From NCBI GenBank assembly GCA_038240335.1, contig JBBSDV010000039.1:1-18888 (forward strand): a stretch of DNA of 18,888 nucleotides, read 5' to 3'. The DNA comes from JBBSDV01 sp038240335 (GTDB lineage Bacteria; Chloroflexota; Dehalococcoidia; DSTF01; JACRBR01). The position numbers were made by a program, and so were the translations under genes. Positions 1 through 6,332 of this stretch are shown here, one piece after another; within the stretch, counting starts at the first letter, position 1; every line of letters begins with the position of its first letter. Under the pieces are notes generated by a model. It ran no database searches. It was not told where the DNA came from and worked only from the letters and a program-made list of their open reading frames with translations.

Positions 1-780
1 GGCTCGCGCATGCCCGACGCCTGGATCTCCGGCTACGAATACCGCCGCAGCGGCGGCATCGCCGTGCTGCGCCTCCTCGTCGAGGGCGGCTGGGAAACGC
101 TGCGCCGCAGCCGCCAGCGCGCCCAGGTCGTCCATACGGCCGACAGCTACTTCACGATCCTGATCCAAATCTTCTCCCGCGCCGGCTTGCAGCTGACGGC
201 CTCGGGCATCTCGTCCCGTGCATCATCCGTCGTACCGAAGTTCACCATCTCCCCCGATAGCAGCGCATTCGAGTCGACGCAGCGCGCGCTGTCATACCTC
301 GCCGACCGCATCGTCATGCGCACCGGCGCGGGCGCATCGATCATCGAGCCCCTGCCGACGGCGGCCGCGGACTACACGTTCGGCGCGGCGCACCCCTTAC
401 GCTCTGTGCGCCTGCTCTCGGAGCCGCCGCTCGTCACGGAAGCGCAGGCGCTCGCCGCCGCGACCTTCGGCGAGGCGATCGATTTCCCGAGTGCCGCCCT
501 CGGCTTCGGCTCGCGCGAACAGCAGCGCGATGCCACGAGCGCCACCGGCGCCGCGGCGACCGCCACCGCTGTCGCGCACCTCCGCCAGCGCGCGCTCGAT
601 AGCGCCGCCGGCAGCATCGTCGTGCCGCCGAACTGCGGTCAGGAGATCCTCGACGTCGTCACCTTCTCCGACGCCCTGATCGCCCCCGCCGCCATCATGC
701 GCCGCATCGCCGCGATCCACTGGCGCTACGACCGCCGTCGCGCCGTGTACGAACAGGAGCTCCACCTCGGCAAGCTATGA
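1..780 (+). CDS. Unrecognised protein, 5'-partial; possible phage-tail-like component
   Basis: The frame is open from the first base of the window. The first in-frame ATG (base 10) has no Shine-Dalgarno (SD) in the nine bases before it, so the gene probably starts upstream and only its last 256-259 residues are seen. The product is soluble with no membrane segment. It alternates short beta-like stretches with an Ala/Ser/Thr-rich middle (roughly residues 165-190 counted from base 10). The end (about residues 205-256) contains GQEILDVV and later WRYDRRRAVYEQELHLG. That spacing of a 'GQE..DVV' strand and a terminal 'YDRRR..YEQ.L.LG' strand resembles the tail end of baseplate-hub or gpD-like phage proteins. 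This is an impression, not a domain hit. The 71-aa gene downstream fits the same idea. It could equally be an unrelated conserved hypothetical. Coding status is well supported by frame length and codon bias; function is unknown. Confidence 0.7.
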   Translation, partial: GSRMPDAWISGYEYRRSGGIAVLRLLVEGGWETLRRSRQRAQVVHTADSYFTILIQIFSRAGLQLTASGISSRASSVVPKFTISPDSSAFESTQRALSYLADRIVMRTGAGASIIEPLPTAAADYTFGAAHPLRSVRLLSEPPLVTEAQALAAATFGEAIDFPSAALGFGSREQQRDATSATGAAATATAVAHLRQRALDSAAGSIVVPPNCGQEILDVVTFSDALIAPAAIMRRIAAIHWRYDRRRAVYEQELHLGKL

Positions 781-945
781 GCCACCCCAACCACCAAAAG
801 TGCTAAACGATTACATAACGCGCAGGAACCGATCCACACTCCGCCAAGCAATCGACGGCCGGCGGCCCGACCCTGAAGAACTTCGCGTGCCTCGCGTCTT
901 CGCGGTTCAAACCCGTTCGCGCGTCCACGAGAAAGGACCGAAGCC

Positions 946-1161
946 ATGACTGAACTGCGCACCGGCATTTTGAAAGCATTCGACAGCACCAACTGGTTCG
1001 CCACCGTCCAGCTCGCCGGCTCCCTCTCCCAGTGGCTGCGCGCCGTCCCCGTCAGTCGCTCGATCGCCGCCGCCGAGATGATCGCCGGCCGCAAAATCGC
1101 CCTCGCCCTCTTCGATCCCACGAACGCCGCCGACGCCGTCGTCATCGCCGTCTACAACTGA
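946..1161 (+). CDS. Small 71-aa protein, possible OB-fold/beta-barrel
   Basis: An AAAGGA box about nine bases before the ATG supports this start. The protein has no signal peptide or transmembrane helix. It alternates hydrophobic and polar residues throughout: TGILKAFDS near the N-terminus, FATVQLAGSLSQWL in the middle, and FDPTNAADAVVIAVY at the C-terminus. The pattern 'G.v.a.d...w.a.V.l.gS...wl..vPV.r.i....m..G....v..fd..n..da.vi..v' is what I would expect of a small OB-like beta-barrel, such as the core of tail-spike or baseplate-V proteins. I cannot confirm the family. It lies 165 bp after the preceding gene on the same strand and may belong with it. A heptad repeat array begins on its stop codon. 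Confidence 0.65.
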   Translation: MTELRTGILKAFDSTNWFATVQLAGSLSQWLRAVPVSRSIAAAEMIAGRKIALALFDPTNAADAVVIAVYN

Positions 1162-1181
1162 GTTCGCAGTTCGCAGTTTCA
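1161..1181. repeat. Short 7-bp-period repeat array A
   Basis: Three consecutive heptamers start on the last base of the 71-aa gene's stop codon: AGTTCGC (1161), AGTTCGC (1168) and AGTTTCA (1175). The array is short, but it shares its period and general composition (complementary strand) with the array 70 bp downstream. Confidence 0.6.
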
Positions 1182-1185
1182 CGTT

Positions 1186-1219
1186 GGTCGGCACGTTACT
1201 GACCGACCTTCCTTCGGTC
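1186..1219 (+). other. Overlapping inverted repeats (alternative hairpins)
   Basis: GGTCGG (1186-1191) can pair with CCGACC (1203-1208), or GACCGA (1201-1206) can pair with TCGGTC (1214-1219). The two stems share bases 1203-1206, so only one can form at a time. No T-run follows, so this is not a convincing intrinsic terminator. It could be a weak terminator or attenuator for the 71-aa gene, or chance in GC-rich sequence. Confidence 0.25.
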
Positions 1220-1253
1220 GTGACTGATAGCGTCGTCATCGCCTGCCACCGCG

Positions 1254-1288
1254 ACGAACTACAAACGACGAACTACAAACCACGAACT
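1254..1288. repeat. 7-bp-period repeat array B
   Basis: Five heptamers in register: ACGAACT (1254), ACAAACG (1261), ACGAACT (1268), ACAAACC (1275), ACGAACT (1282). They can also be read as 2.5 copies of a 14-bp unit. The strand shown is G-poor. The array ends six bases before a -10-like box for the following gene. Confidence 0.75.
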
Positions 1289-1294
1289 CTTTGC

Positions 1295-1300
1295 TACATT
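1295..1300 (+). promoter_or_regulatory. Candidate -10 box for a leaderless start
   Basis: TACATT matches the TANNNT -10 consensus and ends nine bases before the ATG at 1310. No SD-like sequence lies between them. Transcription starting about seven bases after the box would begin at or next to the start codon, giving a leaderless mRNA. No clear -35 is visible. Confidence 0.35.
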
Positions 1301-1309
1301 GCCCAAATC

Positions 1310-2317
1310 ATGGAGCTCATCCCCCTCGCCCCCATCGATCGCATCGAGATCCGTACCCTCGTCGACAACGCCTCCGACATGCTGCTCGCCGGCGCAGAGG
1401 GCATCCAGCGGCCGTCGCTTCGCGCGCCCGGGGGGGAGGGCGCGCCCCTGGTAGAAACGCCGCTCATGCTCGACCCGCATCTCCCAGAGATGCTGATCGC
1501 CGAGCACGGGTTCTCAGCGCTCGTCACGATCACCAACGCCGGGCGCAGCCGTACGATCATGTTCGATGCCGGCCTCAGTGCCGGCGGGCTCGCCCACAAC
1601 CTGCGCGCGCTCCAACTCAGCCTCACCGGCATCGAAGCGATCGTGATGAGCCACGGCCATCGCGATCATGTCGGCGGCCTCAACGGCCTGATCCGCGACG
1701 GCGGTGTCTCGCGCCTGCCGATGCTGCTGCATCCCGACTTTTGGCTGCGCCGTCGCATCAAGATCCCCGGCGCCGACGCCTTCGAGCTGCCCACGGCGAG
1801 CCGCGCGGCGATGCAGGGCGCGGGCTTCGAGATCATCGAGGACCGCCAGCCATCGCTGCTCGTCGACGGCGCGCTGCTGATCACCGGCGAGGTCGATCGC
1901 ACGACGGAGTACGAGCGTGGTTTCCCGGTGCACGAGGCGTGGCGTGATGACGCCTGGACACCCGACCCGCTGATCCTCGACGACCAGGCCCTGATCGCTA
2001 ACGTCGCCGGCCGCGGCCTCGTCGTCCTCACGGGCTGCGGCCATGCCGGCATCATCAACATCGTTCGCCACGCGCAGCGCCTCACCGGCGAGACGCGCGT
2101 CGCCGCGATCATCGGTGGCTTGCATCTCGGCGGCCCGCTCTTCGCGCCGACTATTGCGCCCACGATCGAGGCGCTAGCCGCATTCGCGCCGGCGATGATC
2201 GTGCCCGCGCACTGCACCGGCTTCGACGCCGTCCGCGCGATTTCGCTCGCCCTGCCCGATGCCTTCGTCGTCAATAGCGTCGGCACGCGCTTCACGATAG
2301 AGGCGGCGCGCGCATGA
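1310..2317 (+). CDS. MBL-fold metallohydrolase, COG1237 (dihydropterin/RFA-P synthase-like) type
   Basis: The 335-aa product is a soluble metallo-beta-lactamase-fold enzyme. The metal-binding signature SHGHRDHVGG is at residues 114-123, followed by a strand with TGCGHAGIIN (241-250), GGLHL (269-273) and PAHCTG (299-304); these supply the remaining histidines and loops. FDAGLS (85-90) precedes the first motif, as usual in the fold. The TGCGH/GGxHL/PxHCTG set is typical of COG1237, often labelled 7,8-dihydropterin-6-methyl-4-(beta-D-ribofuranosyl)aminobenzene-5'-phosphate synthase. That activity is known for archaeal methanopterin synthesis and is unproven in most bacteria. I chose the ATG at 1310 because the in-frame extension to 1184 would translate the heptad array and contains no family residues. 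Its stop lies 22 bp before folP, so a shared transcript and a pterin-related role are plausible. Confidence 0.88.
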   Translation: MELIPLAPIDRIEIRTLVDNASDMLLAGAEGIQRPSLRAPGGEGAPLVETPLMLDPHLPEMLIAEHGFSALVTITNAGRSRTIMFDAGLSAGGLAHNLRALQLSLTGIEAIVMSHGHRDHVGGLNGLIRDGGVSRLPMLLHPDFWLRRRIKIPGADAFELPTASRAAMQGAGFEIIEDRQPSLLVDGALLITGEVDRTTEYERGFPVHEAWRDDAWTPDPLILDDQALIANVAGRGLVVLTGCGHAGIINIVRHAQRLTGETRVAAIIGGLHLGGPLFAPTIAPTIEALAAFAPAMIVPAHCTGFDAVRAISLALPDAFVVNSVGTRFTIEAARA

Positions 2318-2339
2318 TCGCACTCTCGCGGCGCGCCCG

Positions 2340-3227
2340 ATGACCGCCGACACCACGACCACCGGGAACAGCATGCAGATCGGCCCGAGCCGCTTCGTAT
2401 GGGGCGCGCGCACCTACATCATGGGTATCGTCAACACCTCGCCCGAGTCCTTCTCCGGCGACGGCGTCGTCAGCGTCGAGGCCGCCCTGCTCCTCGCGGT
2501 CCAGCTGGCGAGCGGAGGCGCAGACATCCTCGACATCGGCGGCCAATCGACCCGCCCCGGCGCGAACAAGGCCGACGGCGGCTTCGACGAGATCGCCCCC
2601 GACGAAGAGATCCGCCGCGTCGTCCCCGTCATCAAGCGGCTGCGGACGGAGCTCCCGCAGATGCCGCTGAGCATCGACACCTACAAGCCCGCCGTCGCCC
2701 GTGCCGCTATCGATGCCGGCGCGCACCTGCTCAACGACATCTACGGCTCTCGCCGCGATCCAGAGCTCGCCCGCATCGCCGCTGGCGCAAGCATCCCGGC
2801 CATCGTCATGCACAACCAGCGCCTGAACCGCGAGCGGACTGGCGCGTTTGCCGGCGACATCGTCGACGCGATCGTTGGCGGACTGCACGAATCAATCGCC
2901 ATCGCCACCGCCGCCGGACTGCCAGCGTCGCGGCTGATCGCCGATCCCGGCTTCGGCTTCGGCTGGACGCCCGAACAGAACATCGAGATGCTGCGCCGTC
3001 TCGGCGAGCTACGCGCACTCGGCCTGCCGCTCCTCGTCGGCACTTCTCGCAAGTCGACCATCGGCGCCATTCTCGGCGACGCGCCCGTCGACCGGCGCGA
3101 ATACGGCACCGCCGCCACGGTCGCTCTCGCCATCGCCCACGGCGCGGACATCGTTCGCGTCCACGACGTCACGGCGATGAAGCAAGTCGCCCTCGTCGCC
3201 GACGCCATCGTCCGCGGTGACCAATGA
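2340..3227 (+). CDS. folP: Dihydropteroate synthase
   Basis: The product condenses 6-hydroxymethyl-dihydropterin diphosphate with p-aminobenzoate to make dihydropteroate in folate synthesis; it is cytosolic. The 295-residue protein has the usual TIM-barrel motifs in order: IMGIVNTSPESFSGDG (27-42, pterin/diphosphate loop 1), DIGGQSTRPGA (65-75), SIDT (111-114), LLNDI (130-134), DPGFGFG (202-208), SRKS (236-239) and RVHDV (273-277). Length is normal for the family. The NTSPESFSGDG loop differs from the common NVTPDSFSDGG form but keeps the Asn, Pro and Ser/Phe positions. The first ATG (2340) has no clear SD. A second ATG at 2373 (residue 12), just before the core, is a possible alternative start. 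It overlaps folK by four bases. Confidence 0.95.
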   Translation: MTADTTTTGNSMQIGPSRFVWGARTYIMGIVNTSPESFSGDGVVSVEAALLLAVQLASGGADILDIGGQSTRPGANKADGGFDEIAPDEEIRRVVPVIKRLRTELPQMPLSIDTYKPAVARAAIDAGAHLLNDIYGSRRDPELARIAAGASIPAIVMHNQRLNRERTGAFAGDIVDAIVGGLHESIAIATAAGLPASRLIADPGFGFGWTPEQNIEMLRRLGELRALGLPLLVGTSRKSTIGAILGDAPVDRREYGTAATVALAIAHGADIVRVHDVTAMKQVALVADAIVRGDQ

Positions 3228-3871
3228 CCGGCGATCGCACGCCGCGGGAATCGCCGCACATCTTCCTCGGTCTCGGCGCAAACGTCGGTAACCGAGAGGC
3301 GAACTTGCGGCTGGCCGTCCGCTGGCTCGGCGTGCAGTGCGAGATGGTCGCCGTCTCGTCGCTCTACCGTTCGATCGCCGTCGTCCTCGAAGGCGCGCCG
3401 CCCGGCCCGGACTATCTCAACGCTGCGTGCGAGATCGCGACGTCGCTCGCGCCACAAGCGTTGCTCGAGTTCGTAAAGCAGATCGAGTACGACATCGGCC
3501 GCCGCCCCGCGGAGCGCTGGGCGCCGCGCCCCATCGACATCGACATCCTCCTCTACGGCGACGCTGTGATCGACGCGCCAGGGAGTGCCGACACGCCGGC
3601 GCTCACGATTCCCCACCCGCGCATCGCCGAGCGCAACTTCGTCCTCGCCCCCCTCGTCGAGCTCGCAAACGACATCGAGCACCCGGCTCTCCACCGCACG
3701 ATCGGCGAGCTAGCCGAAGACATCGACTACGAAGGCCTCGAGCACGTAGCCGCCCCCGACTGGGCGACCAACCCGCTCCACGCCGCGCAGAGGGACACAG
3801 ATGCAGCAGATGAGGAGGAAGATCATTCGATCCGTAACGGTGCGCTCACGCCGAACGTCGAGAACAAATAG
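3224..3871 (+). CDS. folK: 2-amino-4-hydroxy-6-hydroxymethyldihydropteridine diphosphokinase (HPPK)
   Basis: The enzyme transfers diphosphate from ATP to 6-hydroxymethyl-7,8-dihydropterin, making the substrate that FolP uses. Family motifs are LGLGANVGNREANL (15-28), YLNAACEI (64-71), the ATP/Mg-binding RWAPRPIDIDILLYGD (98-113) and PHPRIAERNFVLAPLVEL (130-147). The start overlaps the folP stop in an ATGA junction, indicating translational coupling. The core ends near residue 170; about 45 further residues form a polar tail with an acidic run (DTDAADEEED), unusually long for HPPK and without a recognisable domain. No folB or folE is in the window, so the rest of the pathway must be elsewhere. 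Confidence 0.95.
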   Translation: MTGDRTPRESPHIFLGLGANVGNREANLRLAVRWLGVQCEMVAVSSLYRSIAVVLEGAPPGPDYLNAACEIATSLAPQALLEFVKQIEYDIGRRPAERWAPRPIDIDILLYGDAVIDAPGSADTPALTIPHPRIAERNFVLAPLVELANDIEHPALHRTIGELAEDIDYEGLEHVAAPDWATNPLHAAQRDTDAADEEEDHSIRNGALTPNVENK

Positions 3872-3883
3872 TCTCGACGAGAC
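3871..3883. repeat. Perfect short palindrome at the folK stop
   Basis: GTCTCG-A-CGAGAC begins on the last base of the folK stop codon. A second inverted repeat follows, CGCTGC (3920-3925) with GCAGCG (3937-3942), 11-nt loop. Neither is followed by a T-run. They lie between convergent genes, so a bidirectional weak terminator is possible but unproven. Confidence 0.3.
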
Positions 3884-3951
3884 ACCGTCCTACGACGTCT
3901 GGAAACGGCGATGGGTCACCGCTGCGTCCGCCGGTGGCAGCGTCATTCCGG

Positions 3952-4000
3952 CTCCGACCTTCGACCTCCGCCGCCCTTTCCACTTCCCATTTCTCACTTC
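3952..4000. repeat. 7-bp-period degenerate repeat array C
   Basis: Seven heptamers in register: CTCCGAC (3952), CTTCGAC (3959), CTCCGCC (3966), GCCCTTT (3973), CCACTTC (3980), CCATTTC (3987), TCACTTC (3994). The last unit contains the stop codon of the 95-aa gene on the opposite strand, so the array runs from the intergenic space into the end of that gene. CTCCGAC also occurs in register in the array at 18716. Confidence 0.7.
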
Positions 4001-4281
4001 CCCGGCGTGCCCGCCTTCCCGAGCTCTTGCCAGCTGCGTTCCTCGACATCGACTCCGTAGTGCTCCGCCGCCTTGCGGATGTTTGCGAACGCGAGGTCGC
4101 GGTCATCGTCCGACACATCCTGCACCTGGTCGAACCGCGCCAGCGCGTTGCGCACGTGCGACGCGTCCGTCAGCGGCTCCTTGCGCTGCTCCGGGAACGC
4201 ATAAACGCTCTCCGGCAGCTCGCGCCGCTCCTTCGAGCTGAGGTCGCCGTGCTCCGTGTGCGCCTTCCATGTCGTCTTCAT
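3994..4281 (-). CDS. Conserved 95-aa small protein (DUF6582-like)
   Basis: The start at 4281 is set by an AAAGGA SD about nine bases upstream on the - strand; the longer in-frame extension to 4368 lacks one. The product is soluble, charged and helical-looking. Its core is LSSKERRELPESVYAFP (14-30), RKEPLTDASHVRNALARFDQV (33-53), a VSDDDRDLAFANIRKAA segment (56-72) and a YGVDVEERSW end. I recognise this pattern, 'LP.s.fAFP..RKEPLtDasHVRnA.aRF.QV..Vsd..R..A...I..AA...GV', as a small family of unknown function, from memory DUF6582, also seen near phage structural genes and as stand-alone genes. The name needs a profile search. It is convergent with folK and divergent from the 116-aa gene. Confidence 0.82.
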   Translation of the reverse strand: MKTTWKAHTEHGDLSSKERRELPESVYAFPEQRKEPLTDASHVRNALARFDQVQDVSDDDRDLAFANIRKAAEHYGVDVEERSWQELGKAGTPGK

Positions 4282-4574
4282 CGTCGTCGTTCCTTTCGTC
4301 TGTCGCCTGGCACCGCCGTACGGCGTCGACGACGCGAAAGTCGGTATGCCGCTCCGGCCGACGATCACCCTGGCCGTCGCACCGACTCGACGTCATCACG
4401 TTCGCGTCGATCCTTACTCACTCTATGACCAACCCCAGCAGAAATGCAGCCGTTGTCGCCTCCCAGCAGTCGATTGGCGCGGGATCGTTACGCCGCCGCG
4501 CGGCCCAGCAACACATCGCGCCGGCCGAGTTGCGAGCATGATGCATAGCAACGGCCAGCACGAAAGGCATGATT
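4282..4574. other. Divergent intergenic region with a 12-bp palindrome
   Basis: This 293-bp stretch separates two divergently transcribed small genes and should carry both promoters. CGCCGTACGGCG (4314-4325) is a perfect palindrome 33 bp upstream of the 95-aa gene's ATG, a possible operator. A relatively AT-richer patch (about 4410-4445) could hold promoter elements, but I see no convincing -35/-10 pair. No tRNA, terminator or conserved small ORF is evident. Confidence 0.4.
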
Positions 4575-4925
4575 ATGAACGACCACGCAGAACCCGGCCG
4601 CGACGCGGCGAACAACAACTCCGAACGCCCGAACGAAGCAGCCCTGTTCGAGAACGGCAACCGCCAGGCGGCGGCGGTCACCGACTCGCCGTCTGCCGCG
4701 TCCAACATCGGCGACGCCACGCCACACCGCCCCGCCGCGCCCGCCGAGGCAGAAGCGCACCCCGATGCCGACGCCCAGGCCGAACGCACCCTGCAGCGCA
4801 ACGATGAGCTGATGGACGGGTCTGCTCCCACCGCGTCTGGCGAAGAAGCGATAGCGGGCGGACGCACCGCAGGCTCCGCCGGCAACCAAAGCGGCGCAGC
4901 CCGCGGCGACTACAGCAACGACTGA
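4575..4925 (+). CDS. 116-aa polar, probably disordered protein
   Basis: An AAAGG at 4563-4567 is seven bases before the ATG at 4575, so I prefer this start to the ATG at 4569, which is almost on top of the SD. The product has no hydrophobic segment and is rich in Ala, Asn, Asp, Glu, Gly and Ser, with almost no bulky hydrophobics. It includes AANNNSERPNEAALFENGN near the N-terminus and ERTLQRNDELMDG near residues 71-83. It looks intrinsically disordered and acidic, like small stress-associated or hydrophilin-type proteins, but I recognise no family. The gene ends 34 bp from the stop of the convergent ctaG. An opposite-strand frame covers the same bases, but its product looks like a translation shadow. 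Confidence 0.6.
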   Translation: MNDHAEPGRDAANNNSERPNEAALFENGNRQAAAVTDSPSAASNIGDATPHRPAAPAEAEAHPDADAQAERTLQRNDELMDGSAPTASGEEAIAGGRTAGSAGNQSGAARGDYSND

Positions 4926-4959
4926 TCCGTCGTCGCGGTTGGTTTCGGGGCGCGGGATT

Positions 4960-5964
4960 TCAGCTCGCCTGCCGGGCCGCCGCACTGCCGGCGACGTCGG
5001 GCTTGTCCCGCACCTCCTTCAGCGTTTCGACCTGCCGCGTCGAGACGCCGCGCTCGTCCTCCGCAAGCCACCGAAGGATGAACCAGCCGACGACCAGCAG
5101 GTACAGGAGGTTCGAGGGCATCCACATGATCAGTCCCGCCAGCCGCTGATCCTGCAGAACCGAGATGTGCCAAGTTGTGCTCGCGTCGGCATACACGCCG
5201 TACCAGCGCACACTCGAGAACGTGAGCAGCGCCGCCAGCGCACTCTGTTGCAGCATCGTCGTGAATACGAACGCGATCGCCGCCGGGTGCGGCAGGCGAT
5301 TGCGCCCCGCGCTGTGGATCAGCGTCCACCAGAACAGCAGCGCCGCCGCGACGAACGTCACGTGCTCGGCGGCGTGCACCGCATCATGTCGCACTGCCGC
5401 ATCGAACAAGAACGGCGCATGCCACGCCCAGAACGCCAGAGCATAGATTGACCACGCCGCCGCCGGATGCGTGACGGCGCGCCACGCCGGCGCTACCGCC
5501 GGCCCGCGCTGCAGCGTGCGGACAACGCGCCGCCATCGCGACGGCAGCGCCCACACGAAGGCAACGAGCGGCGCCCCGAGCACGAGCAGCGGCGCGGCAA
5601 CAAGGATCAGCAGCATGTGCTGCGTCATGTGTGCTGAAAACAGCTCGAGGCTCAGCGCATCGAGCGGCGACATGAGCGCGCCGAGCAGCGTAAGCAAGCC
5701 GCCGCCAAACGCCGCCGCCTGCCATCGCGCGACGCCGCCGCCGACTCCGGCCCGCGCCCACAGCGCGCGCACGCCCCGCGCGTACAACCAGCCCGAAATC
5801 AGCACCGGCGCGATCACGAACGGATCGAACGTCCATGCCGTCGCGAGCGTTCCCGGTGTCACGCCGCCGCTCGCAACTCCATGTGCCGACGCCGCCAATG
5901 GTGCCGCGAACAGCGCCAACGCGCCCACGGCCGCGCACGCAAGCGGACGCCGACAGCGCCCCAT
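4960..5964 (-). CDS. ctaG: Cytochrome c oxidase assembly factor CtaG (caa3-type CtaG family)
   Basis: The 334-aa product is a polytopic membrane protein. An N-terminal hydrophobic segment resembles a signal sequence (about 1-27, ending LAASAHG), and roughly seven hydrophobic helices follow. The motif HMTQHMLLILVAAPLLVLGAP (112-132) and later conserved His (H165, H182, H193, H197, H201) are typical of the Bacillus CtaG family, which is required for assembly of active caa3 oxidase and probably for copper handling. It is distinct from the Cox11-type protein also called CtaG. I placed the start at the ATG whose A is the last base of the upstream gene's TGA; a GTG one codon earlier would give a four-base overlap. 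It is the last gene of the run and meets the 116-aa gene tail to tail. Confidence 0.9.
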   Translation of the reverse strand: MGRCRRPLACAAVGALALFAAPLAASAHGVASGGVTPGTLATAWTFDPFVIAPVLISGWLYARGVRALWARAGVGGGVARWQAAAFGGGLLTLLGALMSPLDALSLELFSAHMTQHMLLILVAAPLLVLGAPLVAFVWALPSRWRRVVRTLQRGPAVAPAWRAVTHPAAAWSIYALAFWAWHAPFLFDAAVRHDAVHAAEHVTFVAAALLFWWTLIHSAGRNRLPHPAAIAFVFTTMLQQSALAALLTFSSVRWYGVYADASTTWHISVLQDQRLAGLIMWMPSNLLYLLVVGWFILRWLAEDERGVSTRQVETLKEVRDKPDVAGSAAARQAS

Positions 5965-6320
5965 CACGATGGACACGCATTCAGGAAGAAGATTGGCGAG
6001 GCTGTGAACAGCGTGGCGATGAAGAACATGATGCTCGCAAGGACGCCGAACTGCGCCATGAATCGCACCCGCGCCGATTCGACGCCGGCGTACCGGTGGC
6101 CTTCGACGTATGCCAGCCAGCCCGCAAGCGCGATCGGCGCCTCGACGACGCCGGTGATGACGCCGAGGAGAATCCGCATCGACGCCGTCCCGCCCCCGCA
6201 CGCCGTGTTCACCAGCAGATAGCACAGCAGCAGGTGGCTGCTCCAGAGCACCGGCCCCGCCAACATCCCGTACCACAAGCGCACGTTTGCCGGCTGCTGC
6301 CTTCTCGCTGTCTGTTGCAT
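5964..6320 (-). CDS. 118-aa three-helix membrane protein of the oxidase cluster
   Basis: Three hydrophobic segments are visible: about residues 16-40, 50-70 and 84-112. The first is WYGMLAGPVLWSSHLLLCYL; the last ends FTASPIFFLNACPS. Small proteins with this layout, a 'GMLA.P..W..HLL..Y' first helix and a terminal 'P.FFL..C', recur from memory in gene clusters encoding coxMNOP/caa3-like oxidases, between subunit III and ctaG. No biochemical role is known to me. A GGAG box seven bases before the ATG supports the start. The gene begins 12 nt after the subunit III stop, and its own stop shares a base with the ctaG start. Confidence 0.82.
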   Translation of the reverse strand: MQQTARRQQPANVRLWYGMLAGPVLWSSHLLLCYLLVNTACGGGTASMRILLGVITGVVEAPIALAGWLAYVEGHRYAGVESARVRFMAQFGVLASIMFFIATLFTASPIFFLNACPS

Positions 6321-6332
6321 CCACCAACTCCA

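Noticed and set aside
1184..1309. N-terminal extension of the MBL-fold protein to an upstream ATG
   Set aside because: The added 42 residues translate the hairpin region and heptad array and contain no family-conserved sequence.
3801..4241. 146-codon + strand frame starting near a GAGGAGG run in the folK tail
   Set aside because: It runs through array C and antisense to the conserved 95-aa gene, with Arg-rich low-complexity product.
4418..4885. 155-codon - strand frame opposite the 116-aa gene
   Set aside because: It lacks an SD, and its Cys/Trp/Ala-rich product looks like a reverse translation of the polar + strand protein. The + strand frame has a well-spaced SD.
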